Positions 1 to 11,549 of a stretch of 64,000 nt of DNA are shown piece by piece. Every line of letters starts with the position of its first letter. The stretch's first letter is position 1. Below the pieces are notes generated by a model that saw nothing but the letters and a program-made list of their open reading frames with translations, did not search any database and was not told where the DNA came from. Made by a program: the position numbers and the translations under genes. Origin of the DNA: Reyranella sp. (lineage in GTDB: Bacteria; Pseudomonadota; Alphaproteobacteria; Reyranellales; Reyranellaceae); NCBI RefSeq assembly GCF_017305915.1, contig NZ_JAFKJN010000016.1, positions 124,001-188,000 on the forward strand. The letters run 5' to 3'.

Positions 1-1
1 G

Positions 2-403
2 CTCACCAAGCGGATGGCGCTCGCCGGCGCCCCCACCATCAACGCAGCCTGGCAGATCCTGCTCGGCACGGCGCCCGTGCTGGTCGTCTGGCTGGTCTTC
101 GCCCGCGGCGCCTACTTCCATCCCGAGCACGGGCGCGGCCTCGCCGCGCTCGCCTGGCTGATCCTCGTATCGAACGTGCTCGCTTATGCCTGCTGGTTCC
201 GCATCATCCGCGCGCTACCGGCGGCAGTCGCCGGCCTGACCACGCTGGTGGTGCCGTGCATCGGCTTCGGCAGCAGCGCGCTCATGACGGCGGCGCCGGT
301 CTCCTGGCTCGATGCGGTCGCGCTGGCGCTGATCATCGCCGCGGTGACGCTGGCGCTCGCCCGGCGCGAGGCGGCCAAATGGCCAAGAGAGGCGAAGACC
401 TAA
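2..403 (+). CDS. EamA/DMT-family transporter, C-terminal part
   Basis: This is the 3' end of a gene that begins before the window; the frame is already open at base 2, and the ATG at 14 is internal. The visible 133 residues hold four hydrophobic stretches separated by short loops, with the late half-repeat pattern of drug/metabolite exporters (a Pro-rich loop, then VVPCIGFGSSALM, then a last helix ending in a basic tail, RREAAKWPREAKT). Family members are inner-membrane permeases of about 300 residues with ten helices that export metabolites. The substrate cannot be told from this fragment. The gene converges on the minus-strand IalB-family gene and the two ends overlap by 4 bp. Confidence 0.8.
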   Translation, partial: LTKRMALAGAPTINAAWQILLGTAPVLVVWLVFARGAYFHPEHGRGLAALAWLILVSNVLAYACWFRIIRALPAAVAGLTTLVVPCIGFGSSALMTAAPVSWLDAVALALIIAAVTLALARREAAKWPREAKT

Positions 404-987
404 CGCGGCTCCTTGGCCAGCGCGTCCAGCGCGGGGACCAGTCCGCGCATCGAGAACGGCAGCGCGCCGTCGCGCTCGCCGGCATCCTTGAAAGCGATCT
501 GCATCGGCTCGCCGCGGCTGCGCAGCAGCTTGAGCAGCTCGACTCCGACCGGCATGTCGGCGAAGCAGCCATTGGGCAGGCAGCGGCGCCACGCCAGGTC
601 GAAGTGCGGCCCGGTGAGGCCGGGCACGCTGAGCGTCGGGGTGCGGCTGAACGAAACGGCCGGCGGCAGCAGCAGGGTCATCCTGAGCTCGTTCTTGTCG
701 TAGCCCACGGCGACCTGCGCGACCGGCTGCTGCTGGCCCTGCAGCACCATGGTCTGCACCACCTCGCAGACTCGCGGGCCGGCGTTCTTGTCGCCGGTAC
801 GCACGCAGCGCAGCACCCAGTCGGCATAGGTCGCGGTGGTCTGCGCCGGATCGGCGGCCGGTGCGGGCGCCGGTTGGGCGGCGGCGGGCTTGGCGGGCGC
901 GGTCGGGGCTGGCGGAGTCTGGGGCTGCGCCAGAGCCGGCGCAGCGAAAGCAAGCGCGGCCAGCGCGCAGATCGCGGCGCGGCGCAT
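400..987 (-). CDS. Invasion-associated locus B (IalB) family secreted protein
   Basis: Predicted 195-residue periplasmic protein. Residues 1-21 form a signal peptide (basic start, hydrophobic core, ALA cleavage site), followed by an Ala/Pro-rich linker (about 22-50) and then the IalB-type domain. That domain has the pattern W-x-x-x-C near its start and paired cysteines later (CVRTGD, CEV, RRCLPNGCF). IalB proteins are common in alphaproteobacteria and their molecular role is poorly defined; the name comes from Bartonella erythrocyte invasion and does not imply virulence here. The ATG overlaps the stop of the upstream glycosyltransferase-like gene (ATGA), so the two are probably translated together. 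Confidence 0.75.
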   Translation of the reverse strand: MRRAAICALAALAFAAPALAQPQTPPAPTAPAKPAAAQPAPAPAADPAQTTATYADWVLRCVRTGDKNAGPRVCEVVQTMVLQGQQQPVAQVAVGYDKNELRMTLLLPPAVSFSRTPTLSVPGLTGPHFDLAWRRCLPNGCFADMPVGVELLKLLRSRGEPMQIAFKDAGERDGALPFSMRGLVPALDALAKEPR

Positions 988-1865
988 CAACCGGCGAAGC
1001 TCAGGCAATAGTCGCGCACCCGCTCGAGCGGAATGCGCGCATGGCTCTGCACGATGATGAACTTGCCGCCGGGGTCGTTGCCGTTGGGCAGCTGGGCGAG
1101 GCGCTCGAAGTCGTCGGCGCCCCACACACAGGAGGTCTCGGAGAAGAGCTGCGTGTCGTGGAAGTAACTCGGGTCCCAATGGACGTGATAGTCGAACAGG
1201 TTGCCCTTGAGCTCGGCCACCGAAGTGTAGAGCGAGTACTCGGTCCAGGCGATGGAGCCGGGGCGGCGCGCCACCTGGAAACCGAGCGACGTGATCGAAT
1301 CGAACGGGCCCTTGCCGAAATGCACCAGCGCCTGGCGGGTGAGATCGCCGTGCAGGATGTTGGGCGTCACCGACAGGCCGTGGGTGCGCGCGTCGTAGGG
1401 CACGCCGACGATGTCGGCGGCGTTCTTCCACCAGTCGTGGTGGCGCTTGGGCTCCCAGCGCGACAGCGCCCGGCCGTTCTCGACGAAGGTGCAGGCATCG
1501 AAGTCGCCGACGCAGCAGACGTCCGAATCGAGGGTCAGGAAGCCGCCGAAGCCCAGCATCGCCGGCACCTGCAGCTTGATCATCTGCTGCTTGTACCAAC
1601 CGGGCAGCAGATAGAAGCGGCTCAGCGGGCTGAAGAAGTCGCTCTCCGACCGCACCGACACCTCGATGCTGGCGAAGCGCGGCAGGCTGGTGCGCAGCAG
1701 CGAGACATCGTTGCGCGGCGCCACGATCAGCAGCTGGAACGGCTGGCTGTCGCGCCAGTGCTTGGCGAGCGATTCGATCAGCAGACCGGCGCGTTCGAGG
1801 TCACCTCGGCGCTGCAACTTGCGCAGAGCCACGGGCAGGATGGCTTGGCGGATTACTGAAAACAT
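987..1865 (-). CDS. DUF6492-like putative glycosyltransferase
   Basis: Predicted 292-residue cytoplasmic protein without signal peptide. Residues 85-120 read like a GT-A fold enzyme: a GWYKQQ-type segment about 20 residues before a D-S-D motif (113-115) that sits at the end of a hydrophobic strand. A conserved-looking W-W-K/HHDWW region follows. The architecture resembles DUF6492 proteins, thought to be nucleotide-sugar transferases; donor and acceptor are unknown. The frame stays open upstream to 2282, but I chose the ATG at 1865. The extension would run through a perfect intrinsic terminator at 2066-2095 and has no recognisable protein sequence. It overlaps the IalB-family gene at its 3' end. 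Confidence 0.6.
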   Translation of the reverse strand: MFSVIRQAILPVALRKLQRRGDLERAGLLIESLAKHWRDSQPFQLLIVAPRNDVSLLRTSLPRFASIEVSVRSESDFFSPLSRFYLLPGWYKQQMIKLQVPAMLGFGGFLTLDSDVCCVGDFDACTFVENGRALSRWEPKRHHDWWKNAADIVGVPYDARTHGLSVTPNILHGDLTRQALVHFGKGPFDSITSLGFQVARRPGSIAWTEYSLYTSVAELKGNLFDYHVHWDPSYFHDTQLFSETSCVWGADDFERLAQLPNGNDPGGKFIIVQSHARIPLERVRDYCLSFAG

Positions 1866-2300
1866 CGGGTCTGCTGTGCGACTATATTTAGGACCAGAGC
1901 CGGTGGTTATCAAATGGTACGGGCCGCAAGACCGTGACGGTGCGGCGGCGCATCGTCTCACGCAGGGTCGTGCGCCAGGCTGTTGATTGCCCCCGTCTAT
2001 CGCACCGCACGATGCGCGCGCGAACGCGATGCGCGCAACGCCGTCCTCAGAATTTGATCCGATCGAAAAAAAACGCCGGGCCAAAAGGCCCGGCGAGTCA
2101 AACAGGGAGGCTTCACGTCTGGGAGACGTGGGATCACTCGGATCCCGAGTTTCGAACGCGATCAGCCGAAACCGCTCGTGTCGAAGACCTGAGACCAAAT
2201 TACGCTCTCTCCCTGGGAATGTGAGCGTCTGTGTTTTGGACACTGGCATGCGGCCTACGCATGCCTTGCATTTTAAATGCAATACAAAGATTTATGCCGG
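1866..2300. other. Gene-free stretch with several stem-loops
   Basis: About 435 bp between the glycosyltransferase-like gene and the lysR stop. The part from 2066 to 2282 is dense in perfect inverted repeats: GGCATGCG/CGCATGCC at 2245-2265, TTGCATTT/AAATGCAA at 2266-2282, CACGTCT/AGACGTG at 2114-2130, and overlapping GGGATC/GATCCC and ACTCGG/CCGAGT at 2130-2150. It ends, in the minus direction, in the intrinsic terminator at 2066-2095. It is either a long structured lysR 3' UTR or a separate small RNA gene on the minus strand. From 1866 to 2065 I see only the probable promoter/leader region of the glycosyltransferase-like gene, with no clear -10/-35. Confidence 0.5.
2066..2095 (-). terminator. 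Rho-independent terminator
   Basis: Perfect 9-bp stem CGCCGGGCC / GGCCCGGCG (2074-2082 and 2087-2095) with an AAAA loop. On the minus strand the stem is followed by eight T residues (bases 2066-2073 are A on the plus strand). It therefore stops transcripts arriving from the lysR side. It lies about 205 bp past the lysR stop, which leaves room for a separate small RNA. Confidence 0.85.
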
Positions 2301-3215
2301 CTAAAAGCGGGTCTCGGCCACCTTGCGCAGCAGGAAGTCCCGGAACACCGCGATTCGCTTGGAATGGCGCAATTCTTCGGGGTACGTGAAGTAGACGTCG
2401 GTGGTTCGGACGTTGAGGTCCGGCAGCAGCATCTCGAGCTTGGTCGATTCGCGGGCCAGGTAGTCGGGCAGCGAAGCTATCCCCAGGCCCGATTCGACGG
2501 CGCGAAAGATGCCGTAGGTGTTGTTGACCCGCAGCACCACCAGCCGGGCGATCTGGTCGGCATTGCCCTCGCGCAGCAGCCAGTTGACGTCCTGGACGGG
2601 AGCGCGCGCATCCTCGCCGAAGATGATCATGCGGTGCTTGTCGAGGTCCTCGACCGTCGCCGGCTTGCCGTATTTCTGGACATAGCTGTGGCTGGCATAG
2701 ACGTGGCTGCGCACCGTCAGGAGATGGCGCTGCACCAGGCCGGGCTGGCGCGGCATGACCATGCGGATGGCGACATCCGCCTCGCGCATGCCGAGATCGA
2801 GCTCGTTGTCGGACAGCACCAGGCTGACATCGATGTCCGGGTACATCGCGATGAAGTCGTGCATCTGCGCCGTCAGCCAGGTCGAGCCGAAGCCGATCGT
2901 GGTGGTGACCTTGAGCCGGCCCGCCGGCTTGTCCTGGTTGGCGCGCAGCAGCGCCTCCGCGGTGTTCACGCGGGCCGCCATATCGCGTGCGGTACGGTAC
3001 AGGAGCTCGCCCTGCTCGGTCAGGATCAGGCCGCGCGCATGGCGGTGGAACAGCATCACCCCGAGCTGCTCCTCGAGCGCGCCGATCTGGCGGGAAATCG
3101 CGGACTGGCTGAGCTTCAGCCCCTCGCCCGCATGCGTGAAGCTGCCGGCATCGGCCACCGCCTGAAAGATGCGCAGCTTGTCCCAGTCCATACCCATCAA
3201 CTCTCCCTGCGCCAC
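2301..3215 (-). CDS. LysR-family transcriptional regulator
   Basis: 304 residues, the usual length for the family. Residues about 9-68 form the winged helix-turn-helix (DKLRIFQAVADAGSFTHAGE, then LSQSAISRQIGALEEQLGVMLFHRHARG). The rest is the two-lobed periplasmic-binding-like effector domain. An alternative start is the internal ATG giving MGMDWDK. It lies 3 bp after trxB and is probably co-transcribed with it; a trxB-lysR pair beside a divergent Lrp gene is a familiar alphaproteobacterial arrangement. The effector and target genes are unknown. The short coupling to trxB suggests, by inference only, a link to redox state. Confidence 0.85.
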   Translation of the reverse strand: MAQGELMGMDWDKLRIFQAVADAGSFTHAGEGLKLSQSAISRQIGALEEQLGVMLFHRHARGLILTEQGELLYRTARDMAARVNTAEALLRANQDKPAGRLKVTTTIGFGSTWLTAQMHDFIAMYPDIDVSLVLSDNELDLGMREADVAIRMVMPRQPGLVQRHLLTVRSHVYASHSYVQKYGKPATVEDLDKHRMIIFGEDARAPVQDVNWLLREGNADQIARLVVLRVNNTYGIFRAVESGLGIASLPDYLARESTKLEMLLPDLNVRTTDVYFTYPEELRHSKRIAVFRDFLLRKVAETRF

Positions 3216-3218
3216 CGC

Positions 3219-4190
3219 CTACTCCGCAGCGTGCGCGAGCGTCGCCTCCTGGCGCGCCAGCCACTTCTCCGCCTCGAGGGCCGCCATGCAGCCAGTGCCG
3301 GCTGCGGTCACGGCCTGGCGGAAGATCTTGTCCTGCACATCGCCGGCGGCGAAGACGCCGTCGATGTCGGTCGCGGTCGAATCGGGCTTGGTCAGCAGGT
3401 AGCCCTCGCTGTCCATCGCCAACTGGCCCTTGAATAGCTCGGTGTTGGGCGAATGGCCGATGGCGATGAACACGCCGTCGGTCGGCAAGGTGCTCTCCTG
3501 CCCGGTTTTGACATTCCTGAGCCGCACCGCCTTCACCAGCGGCGCAGGGCTCGTTTCGCCCATGATCTCCTCGAGCACGGTGTCCCAGATCACCTTGATC
3601 TTGGGGTTCTTGAACAGCCGGTCCTGCAGGATCTTCTCGGCGCGGAAGGTGTCGCGGCGATGGACCAGGGTCACCTTCGAGGCGTGGTGCGTGAGGTAGA
3701 GGGCCTCCTCGACCGCGGTGTTACCACCGCCGACCACCACGACTTCCCTGTTGCGGAAGAAGAAGCCGTCACAGGTCGCGCAGGCCGACACGCCGCCGCC
3801 GCGGAAGGTCTCCTCGGTCGGGATGCCCAGCCACCTGGCCGTTGCGCCGGTCGAAATGATCAATGCGTGCGTCTCATAGCGATCGCCGGAATCGCCGATG
3901 CAGACGAACGGCCGCTTGGACAGATCGACCCCGACGATGGTGTCGAAGAACAGCTGCGTACCAACGTGCTCGGCCTGCTTCTGCATCTGCTCCATCAGCC
4001 ACGGGCCCTGGATGACGTCGGCGAAGCCCGGATAGTTCTCGACGTCGGTGGTGATGGTGAGCTGGCCGCCCGGCTGGATGCCCTGCACCAGTACGGGCTT
4101 GAGACTCGCGCGGGCGGCATAGATGGCGGCGGTATAGCCGGCCGGACCGGAGCCCAGGATCAGAACCTTACTGCGATGAACTGCTGCCAT
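3219..4190 (-). CDS. trxB: Thioredoxin-disulfide reductase
   Basis: 323-residue flavoenzyme that passes electrons from NADPH through FAD to thioredoxin in the cytoplasm. Seen directly: the N-terminal FAD dinucleotide fold (GSGPAGYTAAIYAARA, residues 13-28), the redox-active pair CATC (C137, C140) followed by DGFFF, the NADPH-binding GGGNTAVEEAL (about 154-164), and the C-terminal FAD motif FAAGDVQDK. Length and order of domains match low-molecular-weight bacterial TrxB. It heads an operon with the lysR gene and is transcribed away from the Lrp gene across a 177-bp gap. Confidence 0.95.
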   Translation of the reverse strand: MAAVHRSKVLILGSGPAGYTAAIYAARASLKPVLVQGIQPGGQLTITTDVENYPGFADVIQGPWLMEQMQKQAEHVGTQLFFDTIVGVDLSKRPFVCIGDSGDRYETHALIISTGATARWLGIPTEETFRGGGVSACATCDGFFFRNREVVVVGGGNTAVEEALYLTHHASKVTLVHRRDTFRAEKILQDRLFKNPKIKVIWDTVLEEIMGETSPAPLVKAVRLRNVKTGQESTLPTDGVFIAIGHSPNTELFKGQLAMDSEGYLLTKPDSTATDIDGVFAAGDVQDKIFRQAVTAAGTGCMAALEAEKWLARQEATLAHAAE

Positions 4191-4367
4191 GACCTACTCG
4201 CATCCCACTGACCGCATGAGACTCAACATATATGCAAACCTCTGCTGCGTTGCACGGCCGTTATGGAGAATCGGCGCAATTGTCCTCAGAAAAGCCGGGG
4301 CTTCTCGCAACTTTATTGCGTGCTCGGCACGGTTCTGGCATAGACCGGCGCCAATGGAGGGAACCTC

Positions 4368-4844
4368 ATGGCTCGAGCCAAGCTCGATCGGATCGACCGG
4401 CGTATTCTCAGCGACCTGCAAGCCAACGGCCGCATGACCAATGTGGAGTTGGCGGAGCGCGCCGGCATATCGGCGCCGCCCTGCCTGCGCCGGGTGCGGG
4501 CGCTGGAGCGCGCCGGCATCATCAAAGGATACCACGCCGAGCTCAGCCCTGAGGCGCTGGGCTACAGCGTGTCTGTGTTCGCGTTGGTCGGGCTGAACAG
4601 CCAGGCCGAGACCGATCTCAAGGCGTTCGAGGAGCTGGTGTCGGGCTGGCCCGAGATTCGCGAGTGCCACATGCTGGCCGGCGAGGCGGACTTCCTGCTG
4701 AAGATCGTCGCCGAGACCTGGGATGACTACCAGAAGTTCCTGACCACGCGGCTGACCTCGGCACCCAATGTCAGCCATGTGAAGTCGATGATGGTGTTCC
4801 GCACCGCCAAACAGCTGCCCGGCGTGCCCATTTCCACGGAGTAG
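4368..4844 (+). CDS. Lrp/AsnC-family transcriptional regulator
   Basis: 158 residues. N-terminal helix-turn-helix at about 6-60 (LDRIDRRILSDLQANGRMTN, then VELAERAGISAPPCLRRVRALERAGII) and a C-terminal RAM/AsnC ligand domain at about 68-150. Such proteins form octamer-like assemblies that sense amino acids. A GGAGG ribosome site precedes the ATG. It is divergent from trxB, so both probably share the 4191-4367 control region. The next gene starts 4 bp after the stop. Confidence 0.85.
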   Translation: MARAKLDRIDRRILSDLQANGRMTNVELAERAGISAPPCLRRVRALERAGIIKGYHAELSPEALGYSVSVFALVGLNSQAETDLKAFEELVSGWPEIRECHMLAGEADFLLKIVAETWDDYQKFLTTRLTSAPNVSHVKSMMVFRTAKQLPGVPISTE

Positions 4845-4848
4845 GACG

Positions 4849-5235
4849 ATGGACGGTCTCGCCAACGTCGACGTGACCCTCGAGATCCTGCACCGGATCG
4901 CCGACGCCTTCGCGCGGCGCGATGTCGACGGCATCGTCAATTCCTTCGCCGAAGACGGCGAGTTCCGCAACGCCAAGGGCCCCGACCATTGGGGCCGGAG
5001 CTACAAGGGCAAAGCCGCGATCCGCTCCTACTTCGAGCCGCTGTTCGCCTCGACCGGCGACGTGCAGTGGAAGCACACCAGCGAGTTCATCTGCGGCAAT
5101 CGCGCGGTGACCGAATGGCATCGCACCGCCACGCTCAAGACCGGTGAGAAGCAGTCGTGGCTGGGCTGCGACCTCTACACCTTCCGCCGCAGCCTGATCG
5201 TGATGAAGGACACGTACATCAAGGTCGTCGGCTGA
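4849..5235 (+). CDS. NTF2-like/SnoaL-type small protein
   Basis: 128 residues with the cone-shaped alpha+beta fold pattern of the NTF2-like superfamily: an N-terminal helix (EILHRIADAFARRDVDGIVN), then FAEDGEF, a central helix (GKAAIRSYFEPLF), and antiparallel strands that include WHRTATLKTGE. Members may be isomerases, hydrolases or simple ligand binders. No catalytic signature is clear. It lies 4 bp after the Lrp gene and is probably in its transcript, so it may serve the same metabolite response (inference). Confidence 0.65.
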   Translation: MDGLANVDVTLEILHRIADAFARRDVDGIVNSFAEDGEFRNAKGPDHWGRSYKGKAAIRSYFEPLFASTGDVQWKHTSEFICGNRAVTEWHRTATLKTGEKQSWLGCDLYTFRRSLIVMKDTYIKVVG

Positions 5236-5266
5236 CGGGCATGCGGTGAAGACTCCTCTTGCGGGA

Positions 5267-5313
5267 AACGCTGTGTAGCGATAGCCTGCACAACGGTACA
5301 CAGCGTTACCGTT
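5267..5313. promoter_or_regulatory. Inverted-repeat operator upstream of yciB
   Basis: An 11-bp perfect inverted repeat, AACGCTGTGTA (5267-5277) and TACACAGCGTT (5297-5307), is separated by 19 bp. A second pair, AACGGTA (5292-5298) and TACCGTT (5307-5313), overlaps its right arm. The interlocking half-sites look like a dimeric repressor operator of TetR type. No TetR gene is next to it in the window. It ends 17 bp before the chosen yciB start, in position to control yciB. Confidence 0.5.
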
Positions 5314-5330
5314 TAGCGACCGAGGGTCCG

Positions 5331-5897
5331 ATGAAGAACCTCTTCCAGGCGGCGCGGGTCCTGATGATGGACCTCGCCTCGACGATCCTGTTCCTGGTCG
5401 TCTACCTCGCCACGGACAACCTCTTCCTCGCGGTCGGGCTCGGCATGGTGCTGGGCGTCGTCCAGATCGGCTGGCAGTACACGCGCAAGCAGCCGATCGG
5501 CAGCCTGCAGCTCCTGAGCGTGGTGCTGATCCTCGCCTCGGGCACGGCAACCTTCTTCACCCACGACCCGACCTTCGTGATGCTGAAGCCCAGCGCCATC
5601 TACTGCATCGTCGGGCTGGTGATGCTGAAGCGCGGCTGGATGAACCGCTACCTGCCGGAGCGCGCGGCGCCGGTCGCCGACGTCGCCACCGCCTTCGGCT
5701 ATGCCTGGGCCGGCCTGATGTTCGGCTCGGCGGCGCTCAATATCGCGCTGGCGCTCAGCCTCGACCCCAAGACCTGGGCGGCGGTCATGTCGGCCTGGGG
5801 CCTGTTCAGCAAGATCGGCCTGTTCCTGATCCAGTACGGCTGGATGACCGCCGTAGGCCGCCGCCGCGCGGCGGCCGCGGGTGCAGCTGCTACTTGA
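5331..5897 (+). CDS. yciB: Inner-membrane septation protein A / YciB family
   Basis: 188 residues with about five membrane helices and the family signature [20 protein letters not shown] followed by [27 protein letters not shown]-like [15 protein letters not shown] and the C-terminal helix. YciB/IspZ is an inner-membrane protein tied to cell-envelope integrity and division; its biochemical role is unsettled. The start at 5331 ([10 protein letters not shown], with GAGGG upstream) was chosen over an upstream codon at 5259 because that would translate through the operator-like repeat. The stop overlaps the convergent greA stop by 8 bp. Confidence 0.85.
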   Translation: MKNLFQAARVLMMDLASTILFLVVYLATDNLFLAVGLGMVLGVVQIGWQYTRKQPIGSLQLLSVVLILASGTATFFTHDPTFVMLKPSAIYCIVGLVMLKRGWMNRYLPERAAPVADVATAFGYAWAGLMFGSAALNIALALSLDPKTWAAVMSAWGLFSKIGLFLIQYGWMTAVGRRRAAAAGAAAT

Positions 5898-6363
5898 AAG
5901 CTACGCCCACGACCTCGTAGGAGCGCGCGCCGCGCGGGGTCTGGACCTCGACGGTGTCGCCGACGGTCTTGCCGATCAGGGCGCGGCCGATCGGCGAGGT
6001 CACCGAGATCCGCCGCTTGGCGAGGTCGGCCTCGTAAGGCCCGACGATCTGATACTTCACCTTCTCGTCGGTATCCTCGTCGGCGAGCTGCACGGTGGCG
6101 CCGAACTTCACGACCTTGCCCGAGAGCTTGGAGAAGTCGATCACCTCGGCCCGCGAGATGATGTCCTCGATCTCGGCGATGCGGCCCTCGATGAAGCCCT
6201 GGCGTTCGCGCGCGGAGGTGTACTCGGCGTTCTCCGAGAGATCGCCGTGCTCGCGCGCCGCCGCGATCGCCTTGATGATCGCCGGCCGTTCCACGCTCTT
6301 CAGAGTCTTCAGCTCGTCCTCGAGGCTCCTGAGCCCCTCGGCCGTCATCGGCACCTTTTCCAT
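5890..6363 (-). CDS. greA: Transcription elongation factor GreA
   Basis: 157 residues, the canonical length. N-terminal coiled coil ([20 protein letters not shown], then [24 protein letters not shown] with the conserved acidic tip DLSENAEY) and a C-terminal FKBP-like domain ([25 protein letters not shown]). GreA inserts into the RNA polymerase secondary channel and stimulates cleavage of backtracked transcripts. The start at 6363 gives the family's usual MEKVPMT; codons at 6369 and 6381 are in frame but would add atypical residues. It follows carB on the same strand after about 90 bp. Confidence 0.93.
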   Translation of the reverse strand: MEKVPMTAEGLRSLEDELKTLKSVERPAIIKAIAAAREHGDLSENAEYTSARERQGFIEGRIAEIEDIISRAEVIDFSKLSGKVVKFGATVQLADEDTDEKVKYQIVGPYEADLAKRRISVTSPIGRALIGKTVGDTVEVQTPRGARSYEVVGVAFK

Positions 6364-6455
6364 GATCATAATCGTCCCCAATCAATCGAACGGCGTCAAC
6401 GCCCAAGGCCCCGCCGCGGTTGCACCGGACGGGGCAATTCGCAGCGGACCGGGGA

Positions 6456-9701
<3,246 letters not shown>

Positions 9702-9707
9702 GTTGGA

Positions 9708-10892
9708 TTACTTGCCCTTGCTCTCGTCGATCATCTCGACGAAGCGCTCGAACAGATAATGGCTGTCTTCCGGGCCGGGCGAAGCCTCGGGGTGATACTG
9801 GACCGAGAAGGCCGGCTTGTCGGTGCAGCGGATGCCCTCGTTGCTGCCGTCGAACAGCGAGACGTGAGTCACCTCGACATTCTTCGGAAGCGACTCGGCC
9901 ACCACGCAGAAGCCGTGGTTCTGCGACGTGATCTCGACCTTGCCGGTCGTGAGGTCCTTCACGGGCTGATTGGCGCCGCGATGGCCGCGATCCATCTTCC
10001 TGGTCTTGCCGCCCAGCGTCAGCGCCAGCAGCTGATGACCGAGGCAGATGCCGAAGATCGGCACCTTCTTCTCGAGCACGGCCTGGATCGCCGGCACGGT
10101 GTACTCCACCGTCGCCGCCGGATCGCCCGGGCCGTTGGACAGGAATACACCGTCCGGCTTGTGGCGCAGGATGTCCTCGGCAGTCGCGGTCGCCGGGACG
10201 ACCGTCACCTTGCAGCCGGTGTTGGCGAGGCAGCGCAGGATGTTGCGCTTGGCGCCGTAGTCGACGGCGACGACGTGGTAGCGCGGCTTGTCGAGCTTGC
10301 CGTAGCCCTTGCCCAGCGCCCAGGTGGTCTCGTTCCACTGGTAGCTCTGCTTGGTCGTGACCTCGATCGCGAGGTCCATGCCGTCGAGGCCCGGCCAGTC
10401 GCGCGCCGTCTTGGTCAGCGTCGGAATGTCGAACTTGCCGTCGGGCGAATGCACGACCACGCCGCTGGGCGCGCCGCCGTCGCGCACGCGGCGGGTGATC
10501 TCGCGGGTATCGACGCCGCAGATACCGGGCAGATTGTGGCTCTTCAGCCAGTCGTCGAGCGGCTTGGCGGCACGCCAGTTGGCGGGCTCGGTGATGTCGC
10601 CGCGCAGCACCACGCCGCGCGCGGCGGGGTTGATGCTCTCGATGTCTTCCGGGTTGGTGCCGACATTGCCGACATGGGGGAAGGTGAAGGTGATGATCTG
10701 GCCCGCGTAGGAAGGATCGGTGATGATCTCCTGATAGCCGGTCATCGAGGTGTTGAAGCACACCTCGCCGACCGCCTGCCGCGGCGCCCCGACACCTTTG
10801 CCCCAGAAGACCGCGCCATCGGCCAGCACCAGCGCGGCCGTGGCCCAACGCGGCGCGGCGGTCTCGGCGCCGGCGGTCTGTGATGAGGTCAT
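9708..10892 (-). CDS. carA: Carbamoyl-phosphate synthase small subunit
   Basis: 394 residues. The N-terminal small-chain domain (VGEVCFNTSMTGYQEIITDP) is followed by a class I glutamine amidotransferase domain with the nucleophile elbow FGICLGHQ and the partner motif YHPEASPGP. It hydrolyses glutamine and channels ammonia to CarB. I chose the ATG at 10892 (MTSSQTAG) because the frame upstream to 10970 encodes a Pro/Gly-rich sequence unlike CarA. The control region shared with the divergent yqeY gene is 10893-11075; no clear -10/-35 was seen there. Confidence 0.95.
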   Translation of the reverse strand: MTSSQTAGAETAAPRWATAALVLADGAVFWGKGVGAPRQAVGEVCFNTSMTGYQEIITDPSYAGQIITFTFPHVGNVGTNPEDIESINPAARGVVLRGDITEPANWRAAKPLDDWLKSHNLPGICGVDTREITRRVRDGGAPSGVVVHSPDGKFDIPTLTKTARDWPGLDGMDLAIEVTTKQSYQWNETTWALGKGYGKLDKPRYHVVAVDYGAKRNILRCLANTGCKVTVVPATATAEDILRHKPDGVFLSNGPGDPAATVEYTVPAIQAVLEKKVPIFGICLGHQLLALTLGGKTRKMDRGHRGANQPVKDLTTGKVEITSQNHGFCVVAESLPKNVEVTHVSLFDGSNEGIRCTDKPAFSVQYHPEASPGPEDSHYLFERFVEMIDESKGK

Positions 10893-11075
10893 GATGCGTG
10901 TGTCCGTTACGCCCGACAGCGGTCTGCCCGGGCCGGGGCGGTTTGTAACCGCGCCGTCGCATGGGGTCAAGGTATGGCCGGCCCGAAATAATCGAGGCTT
11001 TTCAACAACTTATTTGCTTTGCCAACACCTCTGGAGACGATTAGTTTCCGGCTCTTCTACAATTGGGATGCAATC

Positions 11076-11549
11076 ATGCTGCGCGACAAGTCCCTACGGG
11101 ACCAGCTGAACGAAGCGCTGAAGGACGCCATGCGCGCCCGCGACGCGGCCGCGCTGGGTACCATCCGCCTGATCCTGGCCAAGCTCAAGGAGGTCGACAT
11201 CGCCTCCCGCACCGAAGCTAACCGCGAGGGCGTCGCCGACGACAAGATCCTGTCGATGATGCAGGGCATGATCAAACAGCGGAACGAATCGATCGCCCTC
11301 TACGACAAGGGCGGCCGCCAGGACCTGGTCGACAAGGAAAAGGCCGAGATCGTGGTGATCGAGCGCTTCTTGCCGCAGCAGATGGACGAGGCCGCGGTCC
11401 AGGCCGCGGTCAACGAGGCGATCGCCGCCGCGGGCGCCAAGTCGATCAAGGACATGGGCGGCGTGATGGCCGCCCTGAAGACCAGGTATGCCGGCCAGAT
11501 GGACTTCGCCAAGGCCTCGGCCGTGGTGAAGAAGACGCTGGCGGGCTAG
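11076..11549 (+). CDS. yqeY: GatB/YqeY domain-containing protein
   Basis: 157 residues. It starts MLRDKSLRDQLNEALKDAMR and contains the helical YqeY pattern TIRLILAKLKEVDIASR, then ALYDKGGRQDLVDKEKAEI and the C-terminal GVMAALKTRYAGQMDFAKAS. The family shares the tail domain of amidotransferase subunit GatB and may bind tRNA, but its function is not established. The start at 11076 gives the family-typical N-terminus; an in-frame ATG at 11019 is less likely. yqeY is usually close to dnaG and rpoD in alphaproteobacteria; here other genes intervene. Confidence 0.88.
   Translation: MLRDKSLRDQLNEALKDAMRARDAAALGTIRLILAKLKEVDIASRTEANREGVADDKILSMMQGMIKQRNESIALYDKGGRQDLVDKEKAEIVVIERFLPQQMDEAAVQAAVNEAIAAAGAKSIKDMGGVMAALKTRYAGQMDFAKASAVVKKTLAG

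Noticed and set aside
1866..2282. N-terminal extension of the glycosyltransferase-like gene up to 2282
   Set aside because: It would translate through a perfect intrinsic terminator and several hairpins and adds sequence with no family resemblance; the ATG at 1865 gives a complete protein.
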